Shown here piece by piece: positions 22,789-33,757 of a stretch of DNA of 64,000 nt. The stretch is from Cyrtodaria siliqua (Eukaryota; Mollusca; Bivalvia; Adapedonta; Hiatellidae), in NCBI GenBank assembly GCA_037043455.1, contig JAWPHD010001129.1, positions 1 to 64,000 of the forward strand, given 5' to 3'. Under the pieces are notes generated by a model. That model made no database searches and was not told the DNA's origin. It saw only the letters and a list, made by a program, of their open reading frames with translations. Within the stretch, counting starts at the first letter, position 1, and the number at the start of each line of letters is the position of its first letter. The translations under genes and the position numbers were made by a program.

Positions 22789-25412
22789 GGAAATCAGCCT
22801 TGATAGTTCAGTAGATAGTGCCTTGTGGAAAGCAGCCTTGGTAGTTCAATGGAGGGCCTTGTGGAAAGCAGCCTTGGTAGTTCAGTGGAGGGCCATAGAA
22901 AACAGCCTTGGTAGTTCAATGGAGGGCCTTGTGAAAAGCAGCCTTGGTAGTTCAGTGGAGGGCCTTGTGGAAATCAGCCTTGATAGTTCAGTAGATAGTG
23001 CCTTGTGGAAAGCAGCCTTGGCAGTTCATTGGAGGGCCTTGTGGAAAGCAGCCTTGGTAGTTCAATGGAGGGCCTTGTGAAAAGCAGCCTTGGTAGTTCA
23101 GTGGATAGGGCCTTGTGGAAAGCAGCCTTGGTAGTTCAGTAGATAGGGCCTTGTGGAAAGCAGCCTTGGTAGTTCAATGGAGGGCCTTGTGGAAAGCAGC
23201 CTTGGTAGGTCAGTAGATAGGGCCTTGTGGAAAGCAGCTTTGGTAGTTCAGTAGATAGGGCCTTGTGGAAAGCAGCCTTGGTAGTTCAGTGGAGGGCCTT
23301 GTGGAAAGCAGCCTTGGTAGTTCAGTGGAGGGCCTTGTGGAAAGCAGCCTTGGTAGTTCAGTGGATAGGGCCTTGTGAAAAGCAGCCTTGGTAGTTCAAT
23401 GGAGGGCCTTGTGGAAAGCAGCCTTGGTAGTTCAGTAGATAGGGCCTTGTGGAAAGCAGCTTTGGTAGTTCAGTAGATAGGGCCTTGTGGAAAGCAGCCC
23501 TGGTAGTTTAGTGGAGGGCCTTGTGGAAAGCAGCCGTGGTAGTTCAGTAGATAGGGTAGAGCCTTGTGGAAATCAGCCTTGGTAGTTCAGTAGATAGGGC
23601 CTTGTGGAAAGCAGCTTTGGTAGTTCAGTAGATAGGGCCTTGTGGAAAGCAGCCTTGGTAGTTCAGTGGAGGGCCTTGTGGAAAGCAGCCTTCGTAGTTC
23701 AATCGATAGGGCCTTGTGGAAAGCAGCCTTGGTAGTTTAGTACATAGGGCCTTGTGGAAAGCAGCCTTGGTAGTTCAGTATATAGGGCCTTGTGGAAAGC
23801 AGCCTTGGTAGTTCAGTAGATAGGGCCTTGTGGAAAGCAGCCTTGGTAGCTCAGTGGAGGGCCTTGTAGAAAGAAGCTTTAGTAGTTCAGTATATAGGGC
23901 CTTGTGGTAAGCAGCCTTGGTAGTTCATTAGATAGGGCCTTGTGGAAAGCAGCCTTGGTAGTTCAGTAGATAGGGCCTTGTGGAAAGCACCCTTGGTAGT
24001 TCAGTAGATAGGGCCTTGTGGAAAGCAGCCTTGGTAGTTCAGTAGATAGGGCCTTGTGGTAAGCAGCCTTGGTAGTTCATTAGATAGGGCCTTGTGGAAA
24101 GCAGCCTTGGTAGTTCAGTAGATAGGGCCTTGTCGAAAGCAGCCTTGGTAGTTCAGTATATAGGGCCTTGTGGAAAGCAGCCGTGGTAGTTCAGTAGATA
24201 GGGCCTTGTGGAAAGCATCCTTGGTAGTTCAGTATATAGGGCCTTGTGGAAAGCAGCCGTGGTAGTTCATTAGATAGAGCCTTGTGGAAAGCAGCCTTTG
24301 TAGTTCAGTAGATAGGGCCTTGTCGAAAGCAGCCTTGGTAGTTCAGTATATAGGGCCTTGTGGAAAGCAGCCGTGGTAGTTCAGTAGATAGGGCCTTGTG
24401 AAAAGCAGCCTTGGTAGTTCAGTAGATAGGGCCTTGTGGAAAGCAGCCTTGGTAGTTCAGTAGATAGGGCCTTGTGGAAAGCACCTTTGGTAGTTCAGTA
24501 GATAGGGCCTTGTGGTAAGCACCCTTGGTAGTTCAGTGGAGGGCCTTGTGGAAAGAAGCTTTGGTAGTTCATTAGATAGGGTCTTGTGGAAAGCAGCTTT
24601 GGTAGTTCAGTGGAGGGCCTTGTGGAAAGCACCCTTGGTAGTTCAGTATGTAGGGTCTTGTGGAAAGCAGCCGTGGTAGTTCAGTAGATAGGGCCTTGTG
24701 GAAAGCATCCTTGGTAGTTCAGTATATAGGGCCTTGTGGAAAGCAGCCGTGGTAGTTCATTAGATAGAGCCTTGTGGAAAGCAGCCTTGGTAGTTCAGTA
24801 GATAGGGCCTTGTGGAAAGCAGCCTTGGTAGTTCAGTATATAGGGCCTTGTGGAAAGCAGCCGTGGTAGTTCAGTAGATAGGGCCTTGTGAAAAGCAGCC
24901 TTGGTAGTTCAGTAGATAGGGCCTTGTGGAAAGCAGCCTTGGTAGTTCAGTAGATAGGGCCTTGTGGAAAGCACCTTTGGTAGTTCAGTAGATAGGGCCT
25001 TGTGGAAAGCACCCTTGGTAGTTCAGTGGAGGGCCTTGTGGAAAGAAGCTTTGGTAGTTCATTAGATAGGGCCTTGTGGAAAGCAGCTTTGGTAGTTCAG
25101 TGGAGGGCCTTGTGGAAAGCATCCTTGGTAGTTCAGTATGTAGGGTCTTGTGGAAAGCAGCCGTGGTAGTTCAGTGGAGGGCCTTGTGGAAAGCATCCTT
25201 GGTAGTTCAGTATATAGGGCCTTGTGGAAAGCACCCTTGGCAGTTCAGTATATAGGGCCTTGTGGAAAGCATCCTTGGTAGTTCAGTATATAGGGCCTTG
25301 TGGAAAGCATCCTTGGTAGTTCAGTATATAGGGCCTTGTGGAAAGTACCCTTGGTAGTTCAGTGGAGGGCCTTGTGGAAAGCAGCCTTGGTAGTTCAGTT
25401 GATAGGGCCTGG
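22789..25412. repeat. 36/38 bp minisatellite, about 70 copies
   Basis: Two monomer types alternate irregularly: GGAAAGCAGCCTTGGTAGTT + CAGTAGATAGGGCCTTGT (38 bp) and the same with CAGTGGAGGGCCTTGT (36 bp). Point variants (GCATCC, GCACCC, GCCGTGG, TATATAGGG) mark longer blocks. A block around 24180-24480 is repeated around 24670-24960 (offset about 490 bp). The ORF at 22787-23080 is a read-through of the array. Confidence 0.97.
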
Positions 25413-25426
25413 TGAGCTTTATAACT

Positions 25427-25865
25427 GCAGACCTCTGCCCGAGTGGGGTCACATCCTGGAGACGCATGTCTGATGGGAAACTTCACTCTTCATCTTATAA
25501 CTGCAGACCTCTGCCCGAGTGGGGTCACATCCTGGGGACGCATGTCTGGTGGGAAACTTCACTCTTCATCTTATAATTGCAGACCTCTGCCCGAGTGGGG
25601 TCACATCCTGGAGACGCATGTCTGGTGGGAAACTTCACTCTTCATCTTATAACTGCAGACCTCTGCCCGAGTGGGGTCACATCCTGGGGACTCATGTCTG
25701 GTGGAAAACCTCACTCTTCATCTTATAACTGCAGACCTCTGCCTGAGTGGGGTCACATCCTGGGGACGCATGTCTGGTGGGAAACTTCACTCTTCATCTT
25801 ATAACTGCAGACCTCTGCCTGAGTGGGGTCACATCCTGGGGACGCATGTCTGGTGGGAAACCTCA
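25427..25865. repeat. 76 bp minisatellite, left part
   Basis: About six copies of a 76 bp unit start at GCAGACCTCTGCC and include GAGTGGGGTCACATCCTGG and TTCACTCTTCATCTTATAA. The array continues at 29713 after an insertion. Overlapping ORFs at a 76 bp offset are artefacts. Confidence 0.95.
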
Positions 25866-26517
25866 AGGGGAGACTCCTTAGTTTCGAATGAATGTCCATG
25901 GGGAATTTCTTATAAAACAGAAATCTAAGAGATTAAAAGCCATGTACAGGCTAGACAATAAAAAAGAAATCCACAAATGTGGTGTTTTTGACTTAGTATG
26001 ACATAATAGTTAATTTTGGTGTAAATAAAGTTTTTGTACTGTGACCGGTATAGAGTCTGTAAACAGAAACTAGTAACTGGTGGCTATGTTGTAAATGGTA
26101 GCTTTACTTGATCAATACCTTCATCTCTCCATTCGACATAAGATTACGGAAAAAAAAGCCGGATAAGGTATGTAGAAATAGCATTTTTATGACAATTTGG
26201 AGTGTTTGTCATTCAATTATGGATGTGTTATATCTCAAATAAGGGACAGGTATATGCTGCCGTGTCTCTATAAATGTCATGTTTTCCATTTTTTGAGTGC
26301 TAAGTGGGTGGGGTAAATGAATTGTATTTGTAGGCAGAGAAACTGACTTTGTTGCTTTCTAGCATGTATTTGCTATATTTTGAGAGGAAATTATATGGTC
26401 TTTCAGGAATAGGGCATGTTTGTTAGTTCTGAAAAATAGAATTCAAGTTATTTAACCTAATTAGTGTACATGTCTGAAAATAGACTGAATTTCAAAGAAA
26501 ACTGTAGATTCCGACCT
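25866..26517. repeat. Direct terminal repeat, left copy (652 bp)
   Basis: It starts AGGGGAGACTCCTTAG and ends GTAGATTCCGACCT, with an AATAAA near 25957 and another near 26026. It is nearly identical to 29061-29712. Confidence 0.9.
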
Positions 26518-26859
26518 TAAGGAAAATATGCATAGTACCGATTATACACAATTTCAGGTTTAGAACACAGGTTGTAGTGCGTTTTGATATTTTCAACACA
26601 AAATTGCTCAGAAATCATCAAAATATTGCGACATTTTCCATTTTGAGATATCGACACATATTGCCAAGGGAAGTAACACTTGCGGGTAAAAATAGACCAT
26701 CTCAGTTTTTTTGTTATTTTTCCAATGACTGTATGTGAATTTGCACACATTTTTCAATTTTATTTTTGTAGATACTATAATTGGAGCCTGTAAATTGTAT
26801 ATAACTGTTTATTTAAGAATGCATTAATGTAGGAGAATAGGTTTCCATATAAGATACCT

Positions 26860-27615
26860 TGAACTATCAGACAGACCCAACAATAAATTGCACTCTGCTA
26901 TGACCAACTCTGATCAGACATGCAAAATCAGACTTACTGGAATAACAGTATTAGACGCGCATCAGACTTACAATATTCAGACTCTTGAATATCAGCCCTA
27001 CAATATCTGATGCATATCAGACTCATATCAGCCAAAATATTCAGACCCATATCAGACCTACAATATCAGACACAAACACTATTATTGTGTACATATAGGT
27101 CTGCATCTCACTGATATGTTCTAGGTCAGACTCTGATACTTTAAGTCTTATAACTATGAGTGATAGCGTAAGTTTGATGTAATTGTAGGTCTGACATGAG
27201 TCTGAAAGTGTAGGTCTGTCTGACATGCATTAAATAGTGAAAGTCTGAATTGAGTTTGATATTTTGGATAGATCTGGAATGAGTCTGTCCGACATTCAAT
27301 GTGCATATATTGCCCATACAATATCAGACTGATATCAGACCTACAATATAAGACCCATGTCAGACCCACCTTATCAGACCTACACTACTAGATACATTCA
27401 TAGCAGACCCATGTCAGACACTCATATCAGACCTTTTATATCAGACTCATGTCAGACCTTAAATACTGGGTGTGCCTCCAGCATACAAAATATCGTTGGT
27501 TGGTCTGATCTGAGTCGTAACTATTTAAAGTTGTGATATGATAGTGTAAGTAAGTTCTTAGTTAAGGTCTGGTATAATAAGTCTGGAAGTGTAGGTTTGA
27601 GCCATGTCTGGTATG
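26860..27615. repeat. ATCAGACCTACAAT-type repeat in alternating orientation
   Basis: ATATCAGAC(C/T)(T/C)ACAAT words run forward at about 26870-27110 and 27310-27460. The complement (GGTCTGA, AGTCTGA) runs at about 27115-27290 and 27500-27610. Blocks therefore alternate strand every 150-250 bp and could fold on each other. Confidence 0.8.
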
Positions 27616-28157
27616 CTACCTACTTTTCAGTTCATACTGCACTAAAACTATCTGGATGTTTTTGTGCATACCATTTCATTTTTTACTTTATTTTTAATTC
27701 GCAGTCTGCATAACCATAGCTGCAGTGACCGTTATGTCTATTATTTTCTCTACAATTTTAACTGAAATGGAAATATTCAATTTCGAGTTTAAATTAAAAA
27801 ACTTCGTAATCACCGATTCATGTCATATTTGGGGAGGCAGCAAAACAAAGATGGCTATGGTGTTATCCGCGTTACTTTTCGTGGTCACCGAAAATGGGTA
27901 ACTGTTCATAGGCTGATGTTCTACATATCATCATAATGTGAACAGTTACCCAGCCATCTGCATGTGTCACATAGGTGTCACCAAAAACTTTGCATTAATG
28001 TTAAGCATTTAAGTTTGGAAACTTGTTTAGTAAATAATCAGCGGTCAGTTTGTAGAAATGAAGGGATTTGTAATGGTCACCGTGGCTATAGGCCGTGCCT
28101 TCTATGAGAATGGGTAATTATTATGTTGATATGTTAAAACAAAGGCATGTTTAAATT

Positions 28158-28781
28158 TTAAATATTTGGATTTATTCCATAGTTATGTTCATGATTGTTA
28201 GATGTTACAGTTTCATAAAAGTTAGTGTTTAAAAGTTTCCTGTTACTTCGTCGTTTGCGGGATATATAACGGTTGTGCTTGTATTGGACTGTTTCCGACA
28301 GCTGTGTGCGATACTTACTCAACCGATCGCGTTGAGCAATGTGCATTGTGAAAGGGTCTGCCATCGCATATTTCAATCCAGCCTTTTTAGCTAACAATTG
28401 GGCAGACTTGCCTGTTCCATGTTTTTTGGTGCATACGTAAACACTCGACTGTTTAAATGTTCACACTTGTTTGTTGTGTAGAGTTTGGAAATGCGACCCA
28501 ACATTTCTCCTGAAAATACTGTATCAAGTACCCGTTTGATGTTTTTATGGTCTTCCTTTGAAATATTTCTGTGTTTGCCATATGGCAAAAAGTTGGTGGA
28601 ATAGCTGGCAAGATGGGCATGACACAATTGTTGAATATATTCTGCACTGGGCATGAATGTTGCTAAAGCAGGGCAGTATATTGTTTATTGCTGCCCTGCC
28701 CTTTTCGACAAACTGCTTCTCGGATACACTAATTTTTTTTATATGCGTCAGTTCAAGCCTTACTACCGCGCCCGAACGCAT
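28158..28781 (-). pseudogene. Decayed transposase-like fragment (Mutator/YqaJ-associated type)
   Basis: Overlapping minus-strand frames 28391-28654 and 28158-28397, plus part of 28545-28781, read as the C-terminal portion of one protein broken by frameshifts. The order is a zinc-knuckle-like C/H segment, then ISKEDHKNIKRVL, then LYTTNKCEHLNSRVFTYAPK, then LAKKAGLKYAMADPFTMHIA, then a basic tail (RYISRKRRSNRKLL). This block order resembles metazoan proteins annotated as Mutator-like transposase or found beside YqaJ-type exonucleases. It sits within the element with direct repeats, downstream end toward low coordinates. The assignment is from recollection only. Confidence 0.45.
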
Positions 28782-29060
28782 GATGCAAGTTTTTGGGAAA
28801 ATATGACCTTGTCGACTTTGTCATGTCTGGTATAGATTGCCTCAATGTTTGACAAAAAATCTGCACTATGTCACATGCTATACTGGCGTTGCTAGGCAAG
28901 GGTGAAGTTGTTGCTATGCATCATGGCGTTGTTGCTATGTAGGCTAAGGGAGACTACTCTAGATAAGTTCTGAAGCAGGTTCTTTATATAAAATATAAAT
29001 AACTGGAATAAGTGATTTAAAAGTAACAAATAAAAATTTGAAAAAATATTTTTGCCCTTA

Positions 29061-29712
29061 AGGGGAGACTCCTTAGTTTCGAATGAATGTCCATGGGGAA
29101 TTTCTTATAAAACAGAAATCTAAGAGATTAAAAGCCATGTACAGGCTAGACAATAAAAAAGAAATCCACAAATGTGGTGTTTTTGACTTAGTATGACATA
29201 ATAGTTAATTTTGGTGTAAATAAAGTTTTTGTACTGTGACCGGTATAGAGTCTGTAAACAGAAACTAGTAACTGGTGGCTATGTTGTAAATGGTAGCTTT
29301 ACTTGATCAATACCTTCATCTCTCCATTCGACATAAGATTACGGAAAAAAAAGCCGGATAAGGTATGTAGAAATAGCATTTTTATGACAATTTGGAGTGT
29401 TTGTCATTCAATTATGGATGTGTTATATCTCAAATAAGGGACAGGTATATGCTGCCGTGTCTCTATAAATGTCATGTTTTCCATTTTTTGAGTGCTAAGT
29501 GGGTGGGGTAAATGAATTGTATTTGTAGGCAGAGAAACTGACTTTGTTGCTTTCTAGCATGTATTTGCTATATTTTGAGAGGAAATTATATGGTCTTTCA
29601 GGAATAGGGCATGTTTGTTAGTTCTGAAAAATAGAATTCAAGTTATTTAACCTAATTAGTGTACATGTCTGAAAATAGACTGAATTTCAAAAAAAACTGT
29701 AGATTCCGACCT
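29061..29712. repeat. Direct terminal repeat, right copy (652 bp)
   Basis: Nearly identical to 25866-26517. It is preceded by GCCCTTA and followed directly by the 76 bp array (CACTCTTCATC). Confidence 0.9.
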
Positions 29713-29880
29713 CACTCTTCATCTTAAAACTGCAGACCTCTGCCTGAGTGGGGTCACATCCTGGGGACGCATGTCTAGTGGGAAACTTCACTCTTCATCT
29801 TATAACTCCAGACCTCTGCCTGAGTAGGGTCACATCCTGGGGACATGTCTGATGGGAAACTTCACTCTTCATCTTATAAT
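29713..29880. repeat. 76 bp minisatellite, right part
   Basis: Just over two further copies of the 25427-25865 unit, one with a 4 bp deletion (GGGGACATGTCTG). They show that the 25866-29712 segment split one array. Confidence 0.9.
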
Positions 29881-30411
29881 TCTGAGGTTGCTGTCCTAAT
29901 ATAGCCTACTTAGATATGTTAAAGTGATTAACATCCCATTTTATTTCATGTGTTAATCTGTAAATATGTAATCAATGGTGTCTACATTTCTTCTCCATAA
30001 TCGCTAAATGTGATTGCTACAACTTACATTCGATTAATCAAGACTTAATTCGACTACTCACAAGGGACACGTATTATTTTTGATCTACGAATTAATATAT
30101 ATGCAAGATGTTTTTCTTCTTAATATACATTGATATTATTTTTTCTTAATAAACATTGGTATGTGTATGGCGTAAACAATCTAGTAAAAAAACATTTTCA
30201 TCAGCTTCTGCGTACACACTGTTCTGCCTAATAGACTAGCTACTTGTCTGGATATAAACGGTTGGTTGAATGGTGTTTTATGTGATTGTCAGCACATAAT
30301 AGGTGGATGCACTTATAAATACGTTGAGTACAATGAACTTATAATTAATTTTGATTGGAATCTAAATAATGTAACTGGATTTCTTTGCATTATGCTATAT
30401 TCAGGCAAAAT
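29881..30411. other. Gene-free AT-rich stretch
   Basis: No gene or repeat is supported. CTTAATATACATTG / CTTAATAAACATTGG is a weak duplication near 30120-30160. Confidence 0.4.
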
Positions 30412-30493
30412 ATGTGTGTTTTACTGTGTGTTTGTACTCTGTGTTTGTACTGTGTATTTGTACTGTGTGTTTGTACTGTTTGTACTGTGTATA
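30412..30493. repeat. ~14 bp TGTGTTTGTACTG minisatellite
   Basis: Five to six copies with small variants run up to the SINE at 30552. Confidence 0.85.
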
Positions 30494-30551
30494 ACAATAT
30501 AATTCTTAGATGAAAATTATATCATCTGATTGCAGATTGGGCGCACCAGAC

Positions 30552-31185
30552 TGTCGTGGCGCAGTCGGTAGCGTGACGGATTTGTAACCGGAGTCCCCGG
30601 GTTCAATCCTCTGTGGTGCCACTGCGTTTTGTCCGTGTGTTCTTGGGCAAGACACTTCCCTTAGCCTCGTCCGTCGGATGGTCTCAAGTGTTCCTTTTTG
30701 GTATTTTGGGAAATGGGGGTGGCGTCCCTCAAGTTGGAAAAAATATAGTCGTAAACGCGAAAGCCAAAATTGGGGCCAAAATTGGAGAAAAAAATGGAAC
30801 TACTAGTCGATTCTGAGACATTTTATAGTGGAATATAATTCTATTTAGAAATTTAATAGATATCTTTTTTTTTTTCTGCGTATGTCATATTTATGTATGT
30901 TTTAAAAACTAATGTAATTAAGGGGAAAAAATACTATTTTGCATTGTGAATAGTGCCGATATTCGGCCCCAAAAACAGCCAAAAATGAACACTGGAGACG
31001 TAAACCGGGCGGTCCCATATATCGGTATATCCTCTGAGCACGTTAAAGAACCATAGAAATCTATTCCATTATAAGAGTAGGGCACGGTTCCCGGATTCCT
31101 ATGTATCCTTCCCCTCGTTCTGGTGCGGCTGTAATTAACCTATGCTGTATTGAATAGCCGTTAAACAACATTCAATTCAATTATA
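30552..31185 (+). mobile_element. tRNA-derived SINE with V-type core
   Basis: The head has A box TGGCGCAGTCGG, an anticodon-like loop TTTGTAA (Thr-TGT-like) and B box GGTTCAATCC. It is followed by TGTTCTTGGGCAAGACACTT, which matches my recollection of the conserved central domain of V-SINEs. Further along are GAGCACGTTAAAGAACC and a tail with ATTCAATTCAATT near 31180. An ORF at 30613-30816 crosses it and is not coding. Interior AT-rich segments suggest insertions, so it may be composite. Confidence 0.65.
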
Positions 31186-31349
31186 GTTGAAATATTGTTA
31201 TCATGTGAATGGATGTATTGCTTATTGGCAGAAATACCAATGCAATATATAAAAAAAAGATAATATTTTTGTTGTTCTAGTTAGCGTTTATGGTTTTAAT
31301 GGTCAGTAGGCTCCGTTACACTTAAGTCGACGAAAACTATGGTATGTCA

Positions 31350-31500
31350 GGCCCTTCCCCAGTGGAATCAACGTAAAGGTCACTGTTACTAAACATAGAA
31401 AATGGTTTCCGCTCAATAACTTTAATTAGGAATGAGATATTGCAATGAAACTTTATGGGTAGGTAGCTTATATTGAATGGAAATTTTGGATTGCATATAC
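31350..31500 (+). repeat. Single unit of the AATAACTTTAATTAGGAATGAG repeat family
   Basis: Shares AAGGTCACTGTTACTAAA, CTCAATAACTTTAATTAGG and GGTAGGTAGCTTATAT with the tandem cores at 39880-40515 and 63720-63955. Confidence 0.65.
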
Positions 31501-31544
31501 AAAACTACCCTATTCAAAAAAATCATTCGCATAGAACTGTCCAT

Positions 31545-32371
31545 ATACATAACGTTTACGTTATATCTTTATTCTTATCGATATTGTGTCCGTCGTCCGT
31601 CGCTGTTGTCTTCCGTCGTCATCGTAAACATTTAAACAACATCTCTGAAACCACTGGGGAAATTTCGTAACAATTCAAAGAAATGATTTCTGGGTGGTTA
31701 TCTCTCAATGTTATTCAAAATCTGGCAATCAACCCAGAACTCGGACTGTCATGCCAACAGAAGGAAAATATAGGAAGGTGGGATATAGTCCTGCAGTTTT
31801 ATATTCCGGAAAAGTCCATTATAAACCCTTACTAATAATGCTGAAGCGACCTTCTACCAACATTGTTCAAGTCGATCCGTCAAAAAACATTGCCGCTAGG
31901 GCGGTGCGTGTTTTCCATATATGGCTATATTATTATAGAAAACTTTAAACATCTCGTCTTAAACCAAATGCCAGATGTCGACGTAATTTTATAGAAATGG
32001 TGCTTCGGTAACCATTTACCAATATTGTTCAAACTGGGTTGATTCACTAAAAATATGACCGACAGGGACGAGGCTTATTTTTTTCCTACATGGCTATTTT
32101 CATATATGGAACTTTTTAAAAATTGATAATTTTCTCCTGTAAAGCCACTAGTCAGATTTTAAATTAATTTTATATAAATGGCGTTTTTGTGACCCTCTAC
32201 CAAATTTGTTCTAACCGTTTCCTTTATGGCTATTTAGAAAAATCTTTATAAATGTATTAAAATATCTTCTCGTCTAAAATCGCTGGCCAGATTTCAAAAT
32301 ATATTCATGTAAATGGTACCTGTGTGTCTATTACCGAGTAGTGCGATTACATGCCTTCTAAGGCCTCTTGT
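31545..32371 (+). mobile_element. HINE-like element with 3' hairpin and CTCTTG end
   Basis: The start is rich in GTCCGTCG words (31588-31620). Three or more diverged units of about 150 bp then share 'AAATGGT...ACC...TACCAATATTGTTCAA' and 'TTTCCTACATGGCTATTT'-type text. The end is the hairpin GCCTT-CT-AAGGC at 32353-32364 followed by CTCTTGTTTT. A phrase in the first unit (AACATCTCTGAAACCACTG) resembles the 1-2131 element. Confidence 0.6.
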
Positions 32372-32692
32372 TTTAAAAGTTTGCATAAGTAAAAGGGCAA
32401 GCTAGAGGTAAGCCTAAGTTTAAATATTTAGGAGCAAGTGAACTTAAAAATTAATTTTCGCTTCGCACTGTGGGTGGGTTCGATCAAATAAATTCACTTA
32501 CTTTTAAAAAAAAAATTAAAAAATTTATTTTCTTAAATAAAAAGATTAAAAATATTGCTGGTCCATTTTCAGAGGGTTTCAATTGTTTTTGTTGATTTTT
32601 TGGTGTTTTTTTTTGCAAACTTTACTTATTTTCACATTATCATAACATCAGACGAGGGTAGCGTGCATTATTTGCGTTATTGTATTAGTTTG

Positions 32693-33035
32693 AAGTCTTG
32701 ATCATCATCGACGCTTGATTGTAAATACAAACGTCTTGACCGGTTGTGTAGAAACAAATTTGAAACTGGCCGGGAACCACGTGACCATAATTTTTTTTTT
32801 TTTGATTAAAGTATTTCTGACCATCCGCGTTTCGTTCGTCGATATAATGATGACGTTTCCCTCTTTGTTTATACATACATTTATTGTCTTTTTGACTGTC
32901 TGTGTATCTTTGATAGGTGGTGTCTCAGCCAATCAGAAATGTTACCAGTGTATCGGCAAAATCCTACTTTGTTCAGGAGGACTGTTCTTGACGTTTGTCT
33001 TGAAAACAAACAAGCGTCGCAGATGATCTAGACAA
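32693..33035. mobile_element. MITE, 343 bp, with 9 bp target-site duplication
   Basis: ATTAGTTTG occurs at 32684-32692 and 33036-33044, immediately outside the element. The ends pair over about 23 bp: GTCTTGATCATCATCGACGC at the left against ...GCGTCGCAGATGATCTAGAC at the right. A 9 bp duplication is typical of Mutator-like transposons, so a MULE-derived MITE is my inference. The ORF at 32715-33026 lies wholly inside and has no coding character. A related solo end lies at 18616-18638. Confidence 0.8.
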
Positions 33036-33757
33036 ATTAGTTTGGCAACATAAAAAGTCACAGGGTAATCCTTATTCGAGTCAAATTTCAAATTTAGAAA
33101 CAGGCAATACATTGTACAATAATCAAAGAAAATACTCCTTTGAAACAAATAACGCATCATTATGATTATGAAAAATAAAATACTATATTTAGGTTAATTG
33201 GCACATTTAAATGTAAATTAAGAAACAGGCTATTTATGCTACTTGTCCATTTCTTTTCCAATGATAAACATTAATTAAGGTTAAAATGTATAAGTTTGAC
33301 TATATTAAAAGTCGCTGAACAATTCCAATTTAGTCAAATAGATTTAACTTTATCTTTCAGAATGACGCATATAAATATAACAAAATTGTCCATCTTTCTA
33401 ACAGAAGATATAAAAAGTAGTAAATTTCAAAATAGTTATCTAGTCCTTTAAAATTCTTTCATTAAAATGCTTTATTCTTTGCATAGGATTTGAATGAAGA
33501 TGTAGATAATTGACAACAAAAAATGACTTCACGATTTAGCATAAAAATCGACTTCACGGATTGGCATAATTGAAAAAATCATTAATTCCGGCGGACTGGT
33601 TCTTTAACCCAATACCCTTTCGCCTACCTGATGTGAAATAATAATGGGGAAGTTTTCGTGATAAAAACAGGGTATATGCAGGATTGTTTTCATAATATGT
33701 GCAGAATTAAAGTACGCTTCAAGGGTTAGCAAACTATTTCTGGTGCATTTTCAGAAG
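33036..33757. other. Gene-free AT-rich stretch
   Basis: No gene or strong repeat. AAATGACTTCACGATTTAGCAT / AAATCGACTTCACGGATTGG is a weak duplication near 33520-33560. Confidence 0.4.

Larger units (their letters stand above)
25866..29712 (-). mobile_element. Young element with 652 bp direct terminal repeats, inserted in the 76 bp array
   Basis: Terminal direct repeats at 25866-26517 and 29061-29712 look identical by eye except one A/G near 26496/29691. The 76 bp minisatellite lies immediately outside both, and CCTCA is present at the left junction (25861-25865) and at the right junction, consistent with a 5 bp target duplication. That reading would trim the repeats by three bases. The ends (AGGGGAG...ATTCCGA) lack the TG...CA of ordinary LTRs. 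The 2.5 kb interior holds the alternating ATCAGAC repeat and decayed minus-strand transposase-like frames. Alternatives are a non-autonomous LTR-like or YR element, or a duplication of a spacer within the array. Confidence 0.6.

Noticed and set aside
22787..23080. 97-codon ORF
   Set aside because: It reads through the 36/38 bp minisatellite and shows only the repeat period.
25443..25928. Overlapping plus-strand ORFs offset by 76 bp
   Set aside because: Products of the 76 bp minisatellite.
27890..27955. Hairpin GGGTAACTGTTCA / TGAACAGTTACCC
   Set aside because: The 13 bp stem has a ~27-base loop and no further structure; it may be the edge of an old element but the boundaries are unclear.
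30552..30625. Functional tRNA-Thr gene
   Set aside because: The head is tRNA-like but directly continues into a SINE core, and the acceptor ends do not pair well.
31694..31948. 84-codon plus-strand ORF
   Set aside because: It lies inside a tandem-core repeat whose units do not preserve the frame.
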